Assembly (NCBI RefSeq): GCF_016653635.2
Contig: NZ_CP067420.1
Span: 5,876,204 to 5,940,203 of the forward strand
Direction of reading: 5' to 3'
DNA: 64,000 nt
From: Skermanella sp. TT6
Lineage (GTDB): Bacteria; Pseudomonadota; Alphaproteobacteria; Azospirillales; Azospirillaceae
The notes under the pieces were generated by a model. It saw nothing but the letters and a program-made list of their open reading frames with translations, ran no database searches and was not told the origin of the DNA. Each line of letters starts with the position of its first letter. Within the stretch, counting starts at the first letter, position 1. A program made the translations under genes and the position numbers. Positions 44,591 through 55,814 of this stretch are shown here, piece by piece.

Positions 44591-45893
44591 CATCATCAGC
44601 ACCCCGCGGGCGGGCGCGCCGTACCAGACCGACGACTTCGCCGCCCGGCTGAAGAAGCGCTACGCCGCAGAGCGGCGCTTCAAGATGTACGGCATGGCGG
44701 CGATCGGCGTGGCCCTGGCCATGCTGGCGATCCTGCTCGCCAGCATCGTGGCCCAGGGATACACCGCCTTCGCCCAGCACGACCTGGCGCTGGAGGTCCA
44801 TTTCGATCCGGCCGAGATCGATCCCCAGGGAACGCGCGACCCCGACGCCCTGTCCAACGCCAACTACGGAGCCCTGGCGCGCAACGCGCTCCTGGCCGTC
44901 TTCCCGGAGGTCGAGTCCAGGAACGACCGGCGCCGGCTGACCGCCATGATCAGCAACGGCGCCGCGTTCGAGCTTCGCCGGATGGTCATGGACGACCCGT
45001 CGCTGATCGGAACCCGCAAGTCCGTGCGCTTCGCCCTGGCGAGCGACTACGACCAGCTGCTCAAGGGCAACATCGACCGCACCGTGCCGGAGGCGGACCG
45101 CAAGGTCACCGACCAGCAGATCGCCTGGATCGACAGGCTGGTCTCCAACGGCAGCATCGTCAACGGCTTCAACTGGCGCCTCTTCCTCAACGGCGACAGC
45201 CGGGACCCTGAACTGGCGGGCCTGAAGGCCGGCATCATCGGATCGTTCCTGACCCTCCTGGTGACGCTCGGCCTGGCGATCCCGATCGGCATCTCGGCCG
45301 CGGTCTACCTGGAGGAGTTCGCGCCCAAGAACAAGCTGACCGACCTGATCGAGGTCAACATCAACAACCTGGCGGCCGTCCCGTCGATCGTGTTCGGCCT
45401 GCTCGGCCTGGCGGTGTTCCTCAACGCCCTCGACATGCCCAGGTCGGCCCCGGTGGTCGGCGGCATCGTGCTGGCCCTGATGACGCTGCCGACCATCATC
45501 ATCTCGGGCCGCGCCGCGCTGAAGGCGGTCCCCCCCTCGATCCGGGAGGCGGCGCTCGGCGTCGGCGCCTCGCCGCTCCAGGTGGTGACCCACCACGTGC
45601 TTCCCCTCGCGATGCCGGGCATGCTCACCGGCATCATCATCGGCATGGCGCAGGCCCTGGGCGAGACGGCGCCGCTGCTGATGATCGGCATGATCGCCTT
45701 CATCGTGGACACCCCCTCGGGCTTCGGCGACGCCGCGACGGTGCTGCCGGTGCAGATCTTCATGTGGGCCGACAGCCCGGAACGCGGCTTCGTGGAGCGT
45801 ACCTCCGCCGCGATCATGGTCCTCCTGGCCTTCCTGATCGCGATGAACGCGATCGCCGTCGTCCTGCGCAAGCAATTTGAAAGGCGTTGGTAA
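44583..45893 (+). CDS. pstA: Phosphate ABC transporter permease PstA
   Basis: An inner-membrane permease of 436 residues. The N terminus carries a large DUF3333-type periplasmic insertion (about residues 60-210, QHDLALEVHFDPAEIDPQGT start) that E. coli PstA lacks. The permease core has the EAA-like loop VPPSIREAALGVGASPLQVVTHHVLPLAMPGMLTG. It overlaps pstC and directly abuts pstB (stop 45893, start 45894). Confidence 0.95.
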   Translation: MTDIISTPRAGAPYQTDDFAARLKKRYAAERRFKMYGMAAIGVALAMLAILLASIVAQGYTAFAQHDLALEVHFDPAEIDPQGTRDPDALSNANYGALARNALLAVFPEVESRNDRRRLTAMISNGAAFELRRMVMDDPSLIGTRKSVRFALASDYDQLLKGNIDRTVPEADRKVTDQQIAWIDRLVSNGSIVNGFNWRLFLNGDSRDPELAGLKAGIIGSFLTLLVTLGLAIPIGISAAVYLEEFAPKNKLTDLIEVNINNLAAVPSIVFGLLGLAVFLNALDMPRSAPVVGGIVLALMTLPTIIISGRAALKAVPPSIREAALGVGASPLQVVTHHVLPLAMPGMLTGIIIGMAQALGETAPLLMIGMIAFIVDTPSGFGDAATVLPVQIFMWADSPERGFVERTSAAIMVLLAFLIAMNAIAVVLRKQFERRW

Positions 45894-46730
45894 ATGACCG
45901 CCCAAACCCAGATCGGAACCAGCGCCGTCGCCGGCGCGGACGCCCGCTCCGCCGCCGGCATCCTGGCCGGCGCGGCGAACAAGATGGATGCCAAGCAGGT
46001 CAAGGTGTACTACGGCGCCAAGCAGGCGCTGAAGGGCATCGACCTGGCGATCCCGGAACGGCAGGTCACCGCGCTGATCGGCCCGTCGGGCTGCGGCAAG
46101 TCCACGTTCCTGCGCTGCCTCAACCGCATGAACGACACGATCGGCATCGCCCGGATCGAGGGGCTGATCACGCTGGACGGCCAGGACATCTACGACCGCG
46201 AGATCGACCCGGTCCAGCTCCGCGCCCGGGTCGGCATGGTGTTCCAGAAGCCCAACCCGTTCCCCAAGTCGATCTACGACAACGTCTCCTACGGTCCGCG
46301 CATCCACGGCCTCGCCAGCCGGCGGGAGGAGATGGACGAGATCGTCGCCAGGAGCCTGCAGCGCGCCGGATTGTGGAACGAGGTGAAGGACCGCCTGAAG
46401 GAGCCGGGCACGGGCCTGTCCGGCGGACAGCAGCAGCGCCTCTGCATCGCCCGCGCCATCGCGGTCAGCCCCGAGGTGATCCTGATGGACGAGCCGTGCT
46501 CCGCGCTCGACCCGATCGCGACCGCCCACGTGGAGGAGCTGATCGACGAGCTGCGGGAGAACTACACCATCGTGATCGTCACCCACAACATGCAGCAGGC
46601 GGCCCGCGTGTCCCAGCGCACCGCCTTCTTCCACCTGGGCGACATGGTCGAGGTGGGGGACACCGAGGAGATCTTCACCAATCCGCGCGACGAGCGGACC
46701 CAGGGCTACATCACCGGCCGCTACGGCTGA
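45894..46730 (+). CDS. pstB: Phosphate ABC transporter ATPase PstB
   Basis: A cytoplasmic ATPase of 278 residues. Walker A is GPSGCGKST at 63-71, followed by the PstB-specific [10 protein letters not shown]; the signature is [15 protein letters not shown] and Walker B is [13 protein letters not shown]. The switch is [18 protein letters not shown], with the PstB hallmark. An N-terminal extension of about 30 residues ([16 protein letters not shown]) is poorly conserved-looking. Confidence 0.97.
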   Translation: MTAQTQIGTSAVAGADARSAAGILAGAANKMDAKQVKVYYGAKQALKGIDLAIPERQVTALIGPSGCGKSTFLRCLNRMNDTIGIARIEGLITLDGQDIYDREIDPVQLRARVGMVFQKPNPFPKSIYDNVSYGPRIHGLASRREEMDEIVARSLQRAGLWNEVKDRLKEPGTGLSGGQQQRLCIARAIAVSPEVILMDEPCSALDPIATAHVEELIDELRENYTIVIVTHNMQQAARVSQRTAFFHLGDMVEVGDTEEIFTNPRDERTQGYITGRYG

Positions 46731-46797
46731 GCCGGTTGCGCCGGCTTGATCGGCGAAGCGGCATTCGGGATAATCGGGCAATTCAGGGAAGCGACGC

Positions 46798-47523
46798 ATG
46801 AGCAACGAGCACATCGTCAAGTCGTTCGCGCAGGAACTGCAGCGGCTGGCGAATCTGATCACGCAGATGGGCGGCGTCGCCGAGGCCCAGGTGGAGGCGG
46901 CCGTGCAGGCCGTCGTCCGCCGCGACACGACCATCGCGGCCCAGGTGATGCAGTCCGACCTCCGGGTCGACGGCTACGAGCGGGACGTGGATGCGGAGAC
47001 GCTGCGCCTGCTGGCGCTGCGCCAGCCCATGGCGTCGGACCTGCGCGAGATCGTGTCGGCGCTCAAGATCGCCGCCGACCTGGAGCGGATCGGCGACTAC
47101 GCCGCCAACATCGCCAAGCGGTCGATCGCCCTGGCCCAGGTGCCGCCGGTCCGCCCGGCCGCGGCGATCCCCCGGATGGGCCGGCTGGTCCAGGAGATCA
47201 TGAAGGACGTGCTCGACGCCTTCATCGAGCGCGACGTGGAGAAGGCGGTGGCGGCCCGCCGCCGCGACGAGGAGCTGGACGACCTCTATACCAGCCTGTT
47301 CCGCGAAGTCCTGACCTACATGATGGAAGACCCGCGCAACATCACCCCCTGCACGCACCTGCTGTTCATCGCCAAGAACCTGGAACGGATCGGCGACCAC
47401 GCCACCAACATCGCAGAGACGATCCATTTCCTGGTGATCGGCCATCCGCTGACGACGGAACGTCCCAAGGGCGACGAAAGCAGCTATGCTGTCGTCACCC
47501 CCGAGCCGGAAACGCAGGGCTAG
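46798..47523 (+). CDS. phoU: Phosphate signalling regulator PhoU
   Basis: A 241-residue cytoplasmic helical protein with two PhoU repeats, the metal-site motifs DLERIGDYAANIAKR (first) and NLERIGDHATNIAET (second) being diagnostic. It links PstB activity to PhoR and lowers Pho output when phosphate is sufficient. The 67-nt gap after pstB is short, implying one transcript. Confidence 0.96.
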   Translation: MSNEHIVKSFAQELQRLANLITQMGGVAEAQVEAAVQAVVRRDTTIAAQVMQSDLRVDGYERDVDAETLRLLALRQPMASDLREIVSALKIAADLERIGDYAANIAKRSIALAQVPPVRPAAAIPRMGRLVQEIMKDVLDAFIERDVEKAVAARRRDEELDDLYTSLFREVLTYMMEDPRNITPCTHLLFIAKNLERIGDHATNIAETIHFLVIGHPLTTERPKGDESSYAVVTPEPETQG

Positions 47524-47542
47524 CATTGGAACAAGGCATCCC

Positions 47543-48253
47543 ATGAATTCGGCGCTGAAACCCCTCGTCCTCATCGTCGAGGACGAGGCGGACCTCGTAA
47601 CGCTCCTCAAGTACAATCTGGAGAAGGAAAGCTTCCGCACCCTCTCCGCGGGCGACGGCGAGGAGGCCCTGCTGCTCGCCGCCGAGCAGACGCCCAACAT
47701 CGTCCTGCTGGACTGGATGCTGCCGCTGATGTCCGGCCTCGAGGTATGCCGCCAGATGCGGCGCAACCCCAAGACCCGCGACATCCCGATCATCATGCTG
47801 ACCGCCCGCGGAGAGGAGGCGGACAAGGTCCGCGGCCTCAATTCCGGGGCCGACGACTATATCGCCAAGCCCTTTTCGCCGACCGAGCTGGTCGCCCGGA
47901 TGCGCGCCGTGCTCCGCCGCGCCAGCCCCGGCCTGGCGGAGGAGCTGCTGCGGTTCAACGACGTGGTGATGGACCTCGCGGCCCACCGGGTCCGCCGCCA
48001 GGGCCGCGACATCCACCTGGGACCGACCGAGTTCCGCCTGCTGCGCCATTTCATGCAGCATCCCGGCCGGGTCTTCTCGCGCGAGCAGCTGCTCGACCTG
48101 GTCTGGGGCCACGACGTCTATGTGGAGCCGCGCACCGTCGACGTGCATATCCGCCGGCTGCGCAAGGCGCTGAACGAGGAGAACGACAACGACCTGATCC
48201 GCACGGTCCGTTCGGCGGGCTATGCGCTCGACGTGAAGGGCGGCGGCGCCTGA
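47543..48253 (+). CDS. phoB: Phosphate regulon response regulator PhoB
   Basis: A 236-residue OmpR-class regulator. The receiver domain (about 8-125) has phosphoacceptor D57 in VLLDWMLPLMSG. The winged-helix DNA-binding domain (about 135-232) contains GPTEFRLLRHFMQHPGRVFSREQLLDLVWG and TVDVHIRRLRKAL, characteristic of PhoB. It should bind the Pho box at 41942-41958. It lies 19 nt after phoU and overlaps the next frame by the CTGA at its stop. Confidence 0.96.
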   Translation: MNSALKPLVLIVEDEADLVTLLKYNLEKESFRTLSAGDGEEALLLAAEQTPNIVLLDWMLPLMSGLEVCRQMRRNPKTRDIPIIMLTARGEEADKVRGLNSGADDYIAKPFSPTELVARMRAVLRRASPGLAEELLRFNDVVMDLAAHRVRRQGRDIHLGPTEFRLLRHFMQHPGRVFSREQLLDLVWGHDVYVEPRTVDVHIRRLRKALNEENDNDLIRTVRSAGYALDVKGGGA

Positions 48254-48816
48254 TCCGGGTCCTGGAGACACCGCGCCTCGTCCTTCGCCCGCTGGAGCTT
48301 TCCGACGCCGGCGCGGTGCAGGACCTCTTCCCCCGGTGGGAGATCGTGCGGTTTCTCGCCGACCATGTCCCGTGGCCCTATCCGGCCGATGGCGCCCTGT
48401 CCTATATCCGGGACGCGGCGCTTCCCGCCATGGAGCGGGGAACGGAATGGCACTGGTCGATCAGGCCCCGGGCGGGGCCGGACCGGCTGGTCGGCGTCAT
48501 CGGCCTGATGGACAAGCCCGACGACAACCGCGGCCTCTGGCTCGACCCCGCCTGGCAGGGGCGTGGCCTGATGACGGAGGCGAGCGCCGCCGTCATGCAT
48601 TTCTGGTTCGAAACCCTCGGCCGGTCCGTGTTGCGGGTCCAGAAGGCCGAGGCGAACCTCGGCTCCCGCCGTCTGTCGGAGCGCGACGGCATGCGGCTGG
48701 TCGGAATCCATGACAGGGATTTCGTTTCCGGCCGCTTTCCCGCCGGGATCTGGGAAATCACCCGGGAAGAGTGGCGCGGCCGGCGATCCCCAGCCGGCGA
48801 TGCCCCTGGCCGGTGA
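48250..48816 (+). CDS. GNAT-family N-acetyltransferase, non-ATG start
   Basis: A protein of about 188 residues resembling RimJ/RimL-type GNAT enzymes: ETPRLVLRPLELSDAGAVQDLF, IGLMDKPDDNRGLWLDPAWQGRGLMTEAS and LGSRRLSERDGM. The conserved beginning immediately follows the phoB stop, and no ATG, GTG or TTG is in frame at the right place. CTG at 48250, overlapping the phoB stop as CTGA, is the best candidate; the first in-frame ATG (48430) would remove the conserved N terminus. The true start needs experiment. Substrate unknown. Confidence 0.7.
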   Translation: MIRVLETPRLVLRPLELSDAGAVQDLFPRWEIVRFLADHVPWPYPADGALSYIRDAALPAMERGTEWHWSIRPRAGPDRLVGVIGLMDKPDDNRGLWLDPAWQGRGLMTEASAAVMHFWFETLGRSVLRVQKAEANLGSRRLSERDGMRLVGIHDRDFVSGRFPAGIWEITREEWRGRRSPAGDAPGR

Positions 48817-49011
48817 GGAACCCTGCGCGGGCGCGCCGCCGATCCGCGCCCTGTTTCCCACCCGGCTATATACGCCTTACGGATAGCCCTGCCTATCTTA
48901 TAAACAAATCGGTCTAACCTAAATCTCGGAATTACGTAAAATCCGGGATTGTGCGTTCATTGCGGTGCGAGGTAACCCTATCGGTTGGAAACTAAGGACC
49001 CGGAGGCCGAC

Positions 49012-50196
49012 TTGACCGCAGTTCGCGCGATGAAGCTCTTGAGTGCGTTCGCCCTGACGCTGGCGCTGTATCCCGTCGGGGCCGATGCCGCCGATCCCGG
49101 GGTCTTCCCCGACCGGATCGTGCTCGGCCAGGCGGCGCCGTTCGACGGCCCGGCCAAGGCGCTGGGCACCGGGATGCGCGAGGGGCTGCTGGCCGCCTTC
49201 GCCGAGGCGAACGCCGCCGGCGGCGTCAAGGGCCGGCGGATCGAGCTGGTCACCGCCGACGACGGCTACGAGCCGGAGCGCAGCGTCGCGGCGACCCGCC
49301 GGCTGATCGAGGGGGACGGAGTCTTCGCCCTGGTCGGACCCGTCGGCACGCCGACCTCCAAGGCGGCCCAACCGCTGGCCGAGGCCGCCGGCGTTCCCTT
49401 CGTCGGACCCTTCACCGGGGCGTCGTTCCTGCGCGACCCGAAGCTCTCCACCGTCGTCAATGTCCGGGCCTCCTACGACGAGGAGGCGGAAGCCTGGGTC
49501 AGGCACCTGACCGAGGACCTGGGGGCCGCCAGGATCGCGATCTTCTACCAGGACGACAGCTTCGGCCAGGCCGGGCTGGCCGGCGTCGAGAAGGCCATGG
49601 CGAAGCGCGGCATGGAACTGGCGGCGCGCGGCACCTACGCCCGCAACACCACGGCGGTCAAGTCGGCCCTGCTCGACATCCGCAAGGCGGCGCCCGACGC
49701 GGTCGTCATGGTCGGCGCCTACGCTCCCAGCGCCGAGTTCATCCGGCTGGCGCGCAAGCTCAAGATGGAGACGACCTTCGTCAACATCTCCTTCGTCGGC
49801 TCGGACGCGCTGGCGCGCGAGCTGGGTGCCGAGGGGGCCGGCGTCGTGGTCAGCCAGGTGGTTCCGGTGCCGACCGACTCGGACATCCCGATGGTGGCGT
49901 CCTACCGCGCCGCCCTCGCCGCCGCGGCTCCCGACGCCAAGCCCGGCTTCGTCTCGCTGGAGGGCTACGCCGTCGGCCGCCTGATGGTCGAGGCGCTGAA
50001 GGCGATCGAGGGCGAACCGACCCGCGCCGCCCTGCTCGACGCCATCCGGGACAAGGGCGCGTTCGACCTGGGCGGACTGCCGCTGGCCTACGGGCCGGGC
50101 GACAACCAGGGTTCGGACAAGGTGTTCATGACCGTCATCCAGCCCGACGGCAGCTTCAAGGCCGTCGACAAGCTCACCCCTCCCGCGAAGAGCTGA
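49012..50196 (+). CDS. Periplasmic binding protein, branched-chain amino acid type
   Basis: A 394-residue type I periplasmic binding protein (LivJ/Peripla_BP_6). The signal peptide [20 protein letters not shown] begins at the ATG 49030, but GGAGG lies 5 nt before the in-frame TTG at 49012, so the TTG start is preferred. The ligand-domain has [69 protein letters not shown]. No permease or ATPase gene is nearby. The chemoreceptor gene begins 5 nt after the stop, so the two are almost certainly co-transcribed. Confidence 0.88.
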   Translation: MTAVRAMKLLSAFALTLALYPVGADAADPGVFPDRIVLGQAAPFDGPAKALGTGMREGLLAAFAEANAAGGVKGRRIELVTADDGYEPERSVAATRRLIEGDGVFALVGPVGTPTSKAAQPLAEAAGVPFVGPFTGASFLRDPKLSTVVNVRASYDEEAEAWVRHLTEDLGAARIAIFYQDDSFGQAGLAGVEKAMAKRGMELAARGTYARNTTAVKSALLDIRKAAPDAVVMVGAYAPSAEFIRLARKLKMETTFVNISFVGSDALARELGAEGAGVVVSQVVPVPTDSDIPMVASYRAALAAAAPDAKPGFVSLEGYAVGRLMVEALKAIEGEPTRAALLDAIRDKGAFDLGGLPLAYGPGDNQGSDKVFMTVIQPDGSFKAVDKLTPPAKS

Positions 50197-50201
50197 GAAC
50201 C

Positions 50202-52814
50202 ATGGCCATTTCTTCGCTGTCCCGGGATCCCGCGGGCCGGACGGGGAGCGCCGGAGCCGGGATCCGGAGCGTCGGTACCCGCCTCTACGCCGCCTTCGCC
50301 GCCACCGCCGGGCTGACCCTCGCCGCGGGCCTGGTCGCCAACCTGTCGTTCGGCCGGATCGAGGACAGCCTGACCTCGATCACCGACCGGGGCGTGCTGG
50401 CCCTGAAGGCTTCGGGGGATCTGGAGGCCGGATCGCTCCGGCTGACCGGCATGGCGTCCGAACTTCGGTCGGCGCACGATGCCCAGGCCCGGAACCGGGC
50501 CGTCGCCGCGATCGAGGAGGAGTTCCGCGAGCTTCGCTCGGCCCTCGACGCCATCGAGTCGCTGGGCGGCATCCCGGTGGCCGGGTTCCAGGCGAGCGCC
50601 CGGGACATGCGGGCCGAACTGCTGGCGATCGCGGGCAGCATGGAGGAGGTCGAGCGGCTGCGGGCCGCCCGCGAGTCGGTCCTGGACCGGGTGGCCGAAT
50701 CCCAAGCCGCCCTGCTCGACCGGTCCGCCCGGACGGTGGACGAGGCGACCCGCTCGCTGGAGAAGGGGACCGCCCAGGTGGTGAGCGACAACGGCGGCGC
50801 GGTCGACGACCTTCTGAACGGCGAGATCAATTCCGTCCGGGCGTCGCTGGAGATGCTGTCTGACATCAACCTGGCCGGCGCCATCCTGATCGAGGCGGCG
50901 AACCTCGACGACCATCGCCTGATCATCACCCTGTCCGAACGCTTCCAGGGCGTGTCCCGACACCTTGCCGCGGCCCTGAAGCAGCTGCCCGAAGGACCGG
51001 AATCCGAGGAGGCCGGCGTCCTCGTCGAGGCTCTGATCGACTATGGCCGCGGCCGCGACGACCTCTTCGCCCTCAGGAAGGCGGAGCTGGGGGCCGCCGG
51101 CCTCGCCGAGGACGAGCGCGTCATCCTGCGCGACCGCCGCCTCGGGGTGCTGCGCGACATGGCGCGGCTGCGGGACGAGCTGGTGACGATCCTGTCCAAG
51201 CTGGCCGACGACGCGGCGTTCAAGCTGGTGATCGGCAGTTCCGAGATGATCGAGCTTGGCGGCCGCAAGATCTCCGGCCTGGTCGCCAACGAGGTCGGCA
51301 CCCTGAAGGCGGCGCTGGAGCTCCGGGGCGAGGCGAACCTGATCGCCGGCCTGATCGCGTCCGCGGCCAACGAAGGCCGGGCCGACGGGCTGGACCGGCA
51401 GCGCGCCGCCTTCGAGGCCGTGGCGGCCCGTGTCGCCGGCCTGCTGGCACGGGCTCCCGCCGAGCTGAGGGACCTGACCGGTGGTCTGGTCGGGCTCGGC
51501 TCGGGCGGCGGCGGGGTGTTCGAGCTCCGGGCAGCCGAGATCGCGGCCCTGACCCGGGCGGCGGCCCTGGACGACGCGGCCCGAGCCCGGGCCGCGTCGC
51601 TCCGCGCCGACGTCGACAGGATCTCCGGCGCCGCGAAGGATATGATGGACGTCGCCGTCGCGGACGCCCGCCGGTCCATCTCCGCCTCGACCGCCGTGAT
51701 GGTGGCGCTGGCGTTGGCCGGGATCTTGGCCGTCCTGCTGATCGGCATCCTGGTGGTGCGCGGCGGCATCGTGCTCCGCCTGCGCCGGCTCACCGACGCC
51801 ATGTCCAGGATCAGCGGCGGAGACCTGGCAGCTCCGGTGCCTGCCGGCGGCAGCGACGAGATCGCCAGCATGGCCAGTGCCCTCGCCGTGTTCCGCGACA
51901 ACGCCCTGGCCCTGGAGGAGGAGCGCCGCCAGGCCGAGGCCCGGCGGGACCAGGCCGCGTCGGACCGGCGGGCGGCCATGCTCGACATGGCGGCCCGCCT
52001 GGAAAGCCGGGTCGGCGAAGTGGTGCGCGCGGTCACCGGTTCGTCCGACATGCTCCAGCGCGAGGCCGAGGAGATGGCGGCCCGCACCGAGCAGACCCGC
52101 GCGGAGGCCATGGCCGTTGCCGCGGCGAGCGAGCAGGCGTCGCTCAACGTCGCCCAGGTCGCCGGCGCCACCGAGCAGCTGGCCGCCTCGACCGGCGAGA
52201 TCGCCCGACAGGTCCAGAGCTCGACGAGCATCGCCGGGCAGGGGGTCGCGGCGGCGGAGCGGACCGACCAGACCGTCCGCAGCATGGCCGAGGCGGCCCA
52301 CCGGATCGGCGAGGTGGTGGAGGTGATCGGCGGCATCGCGGCCCAGACCAACCTGCTGGCCCTGAACGCCACGATCGAGGCGGCACGGGCGGGCGAGGCG
52401 GGCCGGGGCTTCGCCATCGTCGCGACCGAGGTGAAGTCCCTGGCCAACCAGACCGCCCGGGCGACCGAGGAGATCTCCCAGCAGATCAGCCAGATGCAGA
52501 GCGTCGCGGGCTCCACCGTCACCGCGATCGGCGACATCACCGACGTGATCCGCCGGATGAGCGACATGTCCTCCGGCATCGCGTCGGCGGTCGAGGAGCA
52601 GGACGCGACCACCCGCACGATCAGCGGCAACCTGCAGCAGGCGGGGCTGTCCGCCTCCAGCGTCAACGCCAACCTGACCGCGGTCAGCGCCGCGATCGAG
52701 AGCGGCGGCCGGACCGCCGGCAACGTGCTGGAGACCGCCCGCGGCCTGGGCCTCCAGGCCCGCCGGCTCGAGACGGAAGTGGAGCGCTTCCTGGCGGAGG
52801 TCAGGACCGCCTGA
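50202..52814 (+). CDS. Methyl-accepting chemotaxis protein
   Basis: A transmembrane chemoreceptor of 870 residues. The first membrane helix is at about 30-52, then an unusually large, helix-rich periplasmic region of about 440 residues, the second helix at about 497-520 ([20 protein letters not shown]) and a HAMP domain. The cytoplasmic signalling hairpin carries the conserved tip region [39 protein letters not shown]. The adjacent binding protein suggests indirect ligand sensing. The start has no strong ribosome site, consistent with translational coupling. Confidence 0.92.
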   Translation: MAISSLSRDPAGRTGSAGAGIRSVGTRLYAAFAATAGLTLAAGLVANLSFGRIEDSLTSITDRGVLALKASGDLEAGSLRLTGMASELRSAHDAQARNRAVAAIEEEFRELRSALDAIESLGGIPVAGFQASARDMRAELLAIAGSMEEVERLRAARESVLDRVAESQAALLDRSARTVDEATRSLEKGTAQVVSDNGGAVDDLLNGEINSVRASLEMLSDINLAGAILIEAANLDDHRLIITLSERFQGVSRHLAAALKQLPEGPESEEAGVLVEALIDYGRGRDDLFALRKAELGAAGLAEDERVILRDRRLGVLRDMARLRDELVTILSKLADDAAFKLVIGSSEMIELGGRKISGLVANEVGTLKAALELRGEANLIAGLIASAANEGRADGLDRQRAAFEAVAARVAGLLARAPAELRDLTGGLVGLGSGGGGVFELRAAEIAALTRAAALDDAARARAASLRADVDRISGAAKDMMDVAVADARRSISASTAVMVALALAGILAVLLIGILVVRGGIVLRLRRLTDAMSRISGGDLAAPVPAGGSDEIASMASALAVFRDNALALEEERRQAEARRDQAASDRRAAMLDMAARLESRVGEVVRAVTGSSDMLQREAEEMAARTEQTRAEAMAVAAASEQASLNVAQVAGATEQLAASTGEIARQVQSSTSIAGQGVAAAERTDQTVRSMAEAAHRIGEVVEVIGGIAAQTNLLALNATIEAARAGEAGRGFAIVATEVKSLANQTARATEEISQQISQMQSVAGSTVTAIGDITDVIRRMSDMSSGIASAVEEQDATTRTISGNLQQAGLSASSVNANLTAVSAAIESGGRTAGNVLETARGLGLQARRLETEVERFLAEVRTA

Positions 52815-52826
52815 CGGGGACGGGCG

Positions 52827-53246
52827 TCAGACGAACAGCATGTTGCCGTCGCCGGGCGCCCCGTTCAGCAGCGTGACGACGCCGCCGGTCACGACCGGCA
52901 CGTCGTCGCGCAGGGCGGACGCCTCCAGCCCGATCGCCTTCAGCGCCATCTCGCAGACCATCACCGTCACGCCCAGGGCGACGCAGGCCTCCAGCAGTTC
53001 CTCGAACTCGGCGAGGCCGCTGCGGCCGAAATGGGCGTTCCGGGCTTCCGGGGAGGAGCCGTCGTCGGCCGGGTCCAGCTCGCGCCAGCCGCCGCCGGCC
53101 TTCAGCGCCAGGACGGCCCTGCCGGTGAAGAACAGCGTCGCCTTGCGGTTGGTCGCCGCCGCGGCGCTCGCCATCACCAGCGCGTAGTGGACCCGGTCGA
53201 ACCCGCCGGAGAACACCACCAGCGACAGGGTGGAAGCGCCGCTCAC
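52827..53246 (-). CDS. DsrE-family protein
   Basis: A 139-residue DsrE/DsrF-like protein (SGGFDRVHYALVMASAAAATNRKATLFFTGRAVLAL). The region around ACVALGVTVMVCEMALKAIGL holds cysteines spaced as in the family's sulfur-carrying or structural positions. Members relay persulfide sulfur or act in tRNA thiolation. The GTG start at 53246 overlaps the moeB-like stop (GTGA), so translation is coupled. Confidence 0.83.
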   Translation of the reverse strand: MSGASTLSLVVFSGGFDRVHYALVMASAAAATNRKATLFFTGRAVLALKAGGGWRELDPADDGSSPEARNAHFGRSGLAEFEELLEACVALGVTVMVCEMALKAIGLEASALRDDVPVVTGGVVTLLNGAPGDGNMLFV

Positions 53247-54058
53247 GGCCCGGCCCCCTCGTGTCCGGGCTCGTGTCCGGACAGGTCGGTGATGGTCGGA
53301 TGGTGTCCGCACAGCGGGCAGTGCGGATCGGGCGGGACCCGGACCTTGTGGAAGCCGGTGTGAAGCGCGTCGTACATCAGCAGCTGCCCCGACAGGCTGT
53401 CGCCGATGCCGAGCAGCTCCTTCAGGACCTCGATCGCCTGGATCGAGCCGACGGCGCCGGCCAGAGCCCCCAGCACGCCGCCCTCGGCGCAGCTCGGCAC
53501 CAGCCCGCGCGGCGGCGGTTCGCGGAAGATGCAGCGGTAGCAGGGGTTGGGACCGCCCAGATAGGACTTGAAGGTGGAGATCTGCCCGTCGAACCGCAGC
53601 ATCGCCGCCGACACCAGCGTGCGGCCGCCGAGATGGCAGGCGTCCGCCAGCAGGTACCGGGCGGCGAAATTGTCGGTGCCGTCGGCAACCACGTCGTAGT
53701 CGGCGATCAGCCCCATGGCATTGGCCGCGGTCAGCCGCTCCCGGTGTATTTCGAGCCGGACGTCGGGATTGATCGCCTTCAGCCGCGCCCGGGCGCTCTC
53801 CACCTTGGGCGTCCCGATTGCGGCGGTATCGTGGATGATCTGGCGCTGCAGGTTGGACAGGTCGACCACGTCGGGGTCGATCACCCCCAGGACGCCGACT
53901 CCCGCCGCCGCGAGATAGAGCAGGAGCGGCGATCCCAGCCCGCCGGCTCCCACCACCAGTACCCGCGACTTCAGCAGCACTTCCTGTCCGATGCCGCCGA
54001 CCTCCGGCAGGATGATGTGGCGGGCGTAGCGTTCGACCTGCGCGTCGGTGAAATCCAT
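53243..54058 (-). CDS. HesA/MoeB/ThiF-family adenylyltransferase
   Basis: A 271-residue E1-like enzyme that adenylates the C terminus of small sulfur-carrier proteins such as MoaD or ThiS. The nucleotide loop is GAGGLGSPLLLYLAAAGVG and the catalytic region contains NLQRQI, DGTDNFAARYLLADAC. Two zinc-binding pairs are CYRC and CPLC; the cysteine of PSCAEGGVLG is the conserved E1-like position. A C-terminal rhodanese domain is absent. Which carrier it serves is not evident; dsrE-type gene follows with overlap. Confidence 0.92.
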   Translation of the reverse strand: MDFTDAQVERYARHIILPEVGGIGQEVLLKSRVLVVGAGGLGSPLLLYLAAAGVGVLGVIDPDVVDLSNLQRQIIHDTAAIGTPKVESARARLKAINPDVRLEIHRERLTAANAMGLIADYDVVADGTDNFAARYLLADACHLGGRTLVSAAMLRFDGQISTFKSYLGGPNPCYRCIFREPPPRGLVPSCAEGGVLGALAGAVGSIQAIEVLKELLGIGDSLSGQLLMYDALHTGFHKVRVPPDPHCPLCGHHPTITDLSGHEPGHEGAGP

Positions 54059-54120
54059 AAGGTGCTGACCTGGTGTTTGCCTGTTTCCGCCCGCCGATAT
54101 GGCCGGACTACTTCCCGTCA

Positions 54121-54283
54121 GTTTGCGCGTGGATGCACGGGTCAAGCCCGCGCATGACGAAAAAGAAGCCAGCCGGACCCGCCCGTCACCGGGCCCAAAT
54201 GCCAAGGCCTCCCAAGCACGGGAGGCAGGCGAAGGCTCCCTTTTCCGTCATGGCCGGACTTGATCCGGCCATCCACGCGCGAA
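54121..54283. repeat. REP-like elements between moeB and cysK
   Basis: Two oppositely oriented units of the element seen at 4735-4815. Unit one (54121-54158) contains GTGGATGCACGGGTCAAGCC and unit two (54246-54283) contains CATGGCCGGACTTGATCCGG and CCACGCGCG. They share GCGCG/CCACGCGC-type flanks. The pair lies in the 255-nt gap after cysK and could separate its transcript from moeB-dsrE. Confidence 0.82.
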
Positions 54284-54313
54284 CTTCCTCCTGGAAGAAA
54301 CCCGACTTCCGCC

Positions 54314-55285
<972 letters not shown>

Positions 55286-55314
55286 GGTATTCCACCCTTC
55301 GCAACTGTTAAATC

Positions 55315-55336
55315 TTGGAAATCACAGATAATCCAA
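55315..55336. promoter_or_regulatory. Candidate Rrf2 operator/promoter before cysK
   Basis: TTGGA (55315-55319) and TCCAA (55332-55336) form a 5-bp dyad with a 12-nt AT-rich spacer, 30 nt upstream of the cysK start. On the gene strand TTGGAT followed 17 nt later by ATTTAA overlaps it and could be a promoter, so binding would affect RNA polymerase directly. Weak as a sequence, suggestive from position. Confidence 0.42.
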
Positions 55337-55358
55337 TCTAATACCTCGGCCCCGGATT

Positions 55359-55814
55359 TTAAATGCTGAAATCGATCTTGGCGTGGGTTTCGCTCTCGAT
55401 GCCGGCCTGGTTGGCGCGCAGGCACAGGTCCTCGATCGTGATGTCGTCGAGCTGGGTCATGCAGTCGTCCTGGAGTTGCAGCCAGATCGGCCGGACGACC
55501 TTCAGGCCGAGGATCGACCCGGTCGGCTCCTCGACCGGATCGGTCGCGGTCTCCATGGCGCGGACCACCCGGACGATCTCGCCGATGCTGATCCGCCGTC
55601 GCTCCCGGGCCAGCCGGTAGCCGCCGCGCGGACCGCGCACCCCCGCCAGCACCCCGGCGCGGACCAGCTGCTGGAGCACCTGTTCCAGATAGCGCTTCGG
55701 GATTCCCTGGCGGCGCGTGATCTCGCCGCTCTGCACCGGCTCGCTGCCGGCATTGTAGGCGATGTCGAGGACCGCCTCGATCGCGAACATCAGCTTCTTC
55801 GAGATGCGCAGCAT
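55359..55814 (-). CDS. Rrf2-family transcriptional regulator
   Basis: A 151-residue DNA-binding protein. The winged helix covers [23 protein letters not shown] and TRRQGIPKRYLEQVLQQLVRAGVLAGVRGPRGGYRLAR. IscR-type members have three closely spaced cysteines for an Fe-S cluster; here only two cysteines (QDDC and DLC) are seen, so a cluster-free CymR-like mode is more likely. CymR represses cysteine genes and binds CysK, and here cysK is the next gene. The ATG overlaps the dut stop (TGATG). Confidence 0.88.
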   Translation of the reverse strand: MLRISKKLMFAIEAVLDIAYNAGSEPVQSGEITRRQGIPKRYLEQVLQQLVRAGVLAGVRGPRGGYRLARERRRISIGEIVRVVRAMETATDPVEEPTGSILGLKVVRPIWLQLQDDCMTQLDDITIEDLCLRANQAGIESETHAKIDFSI

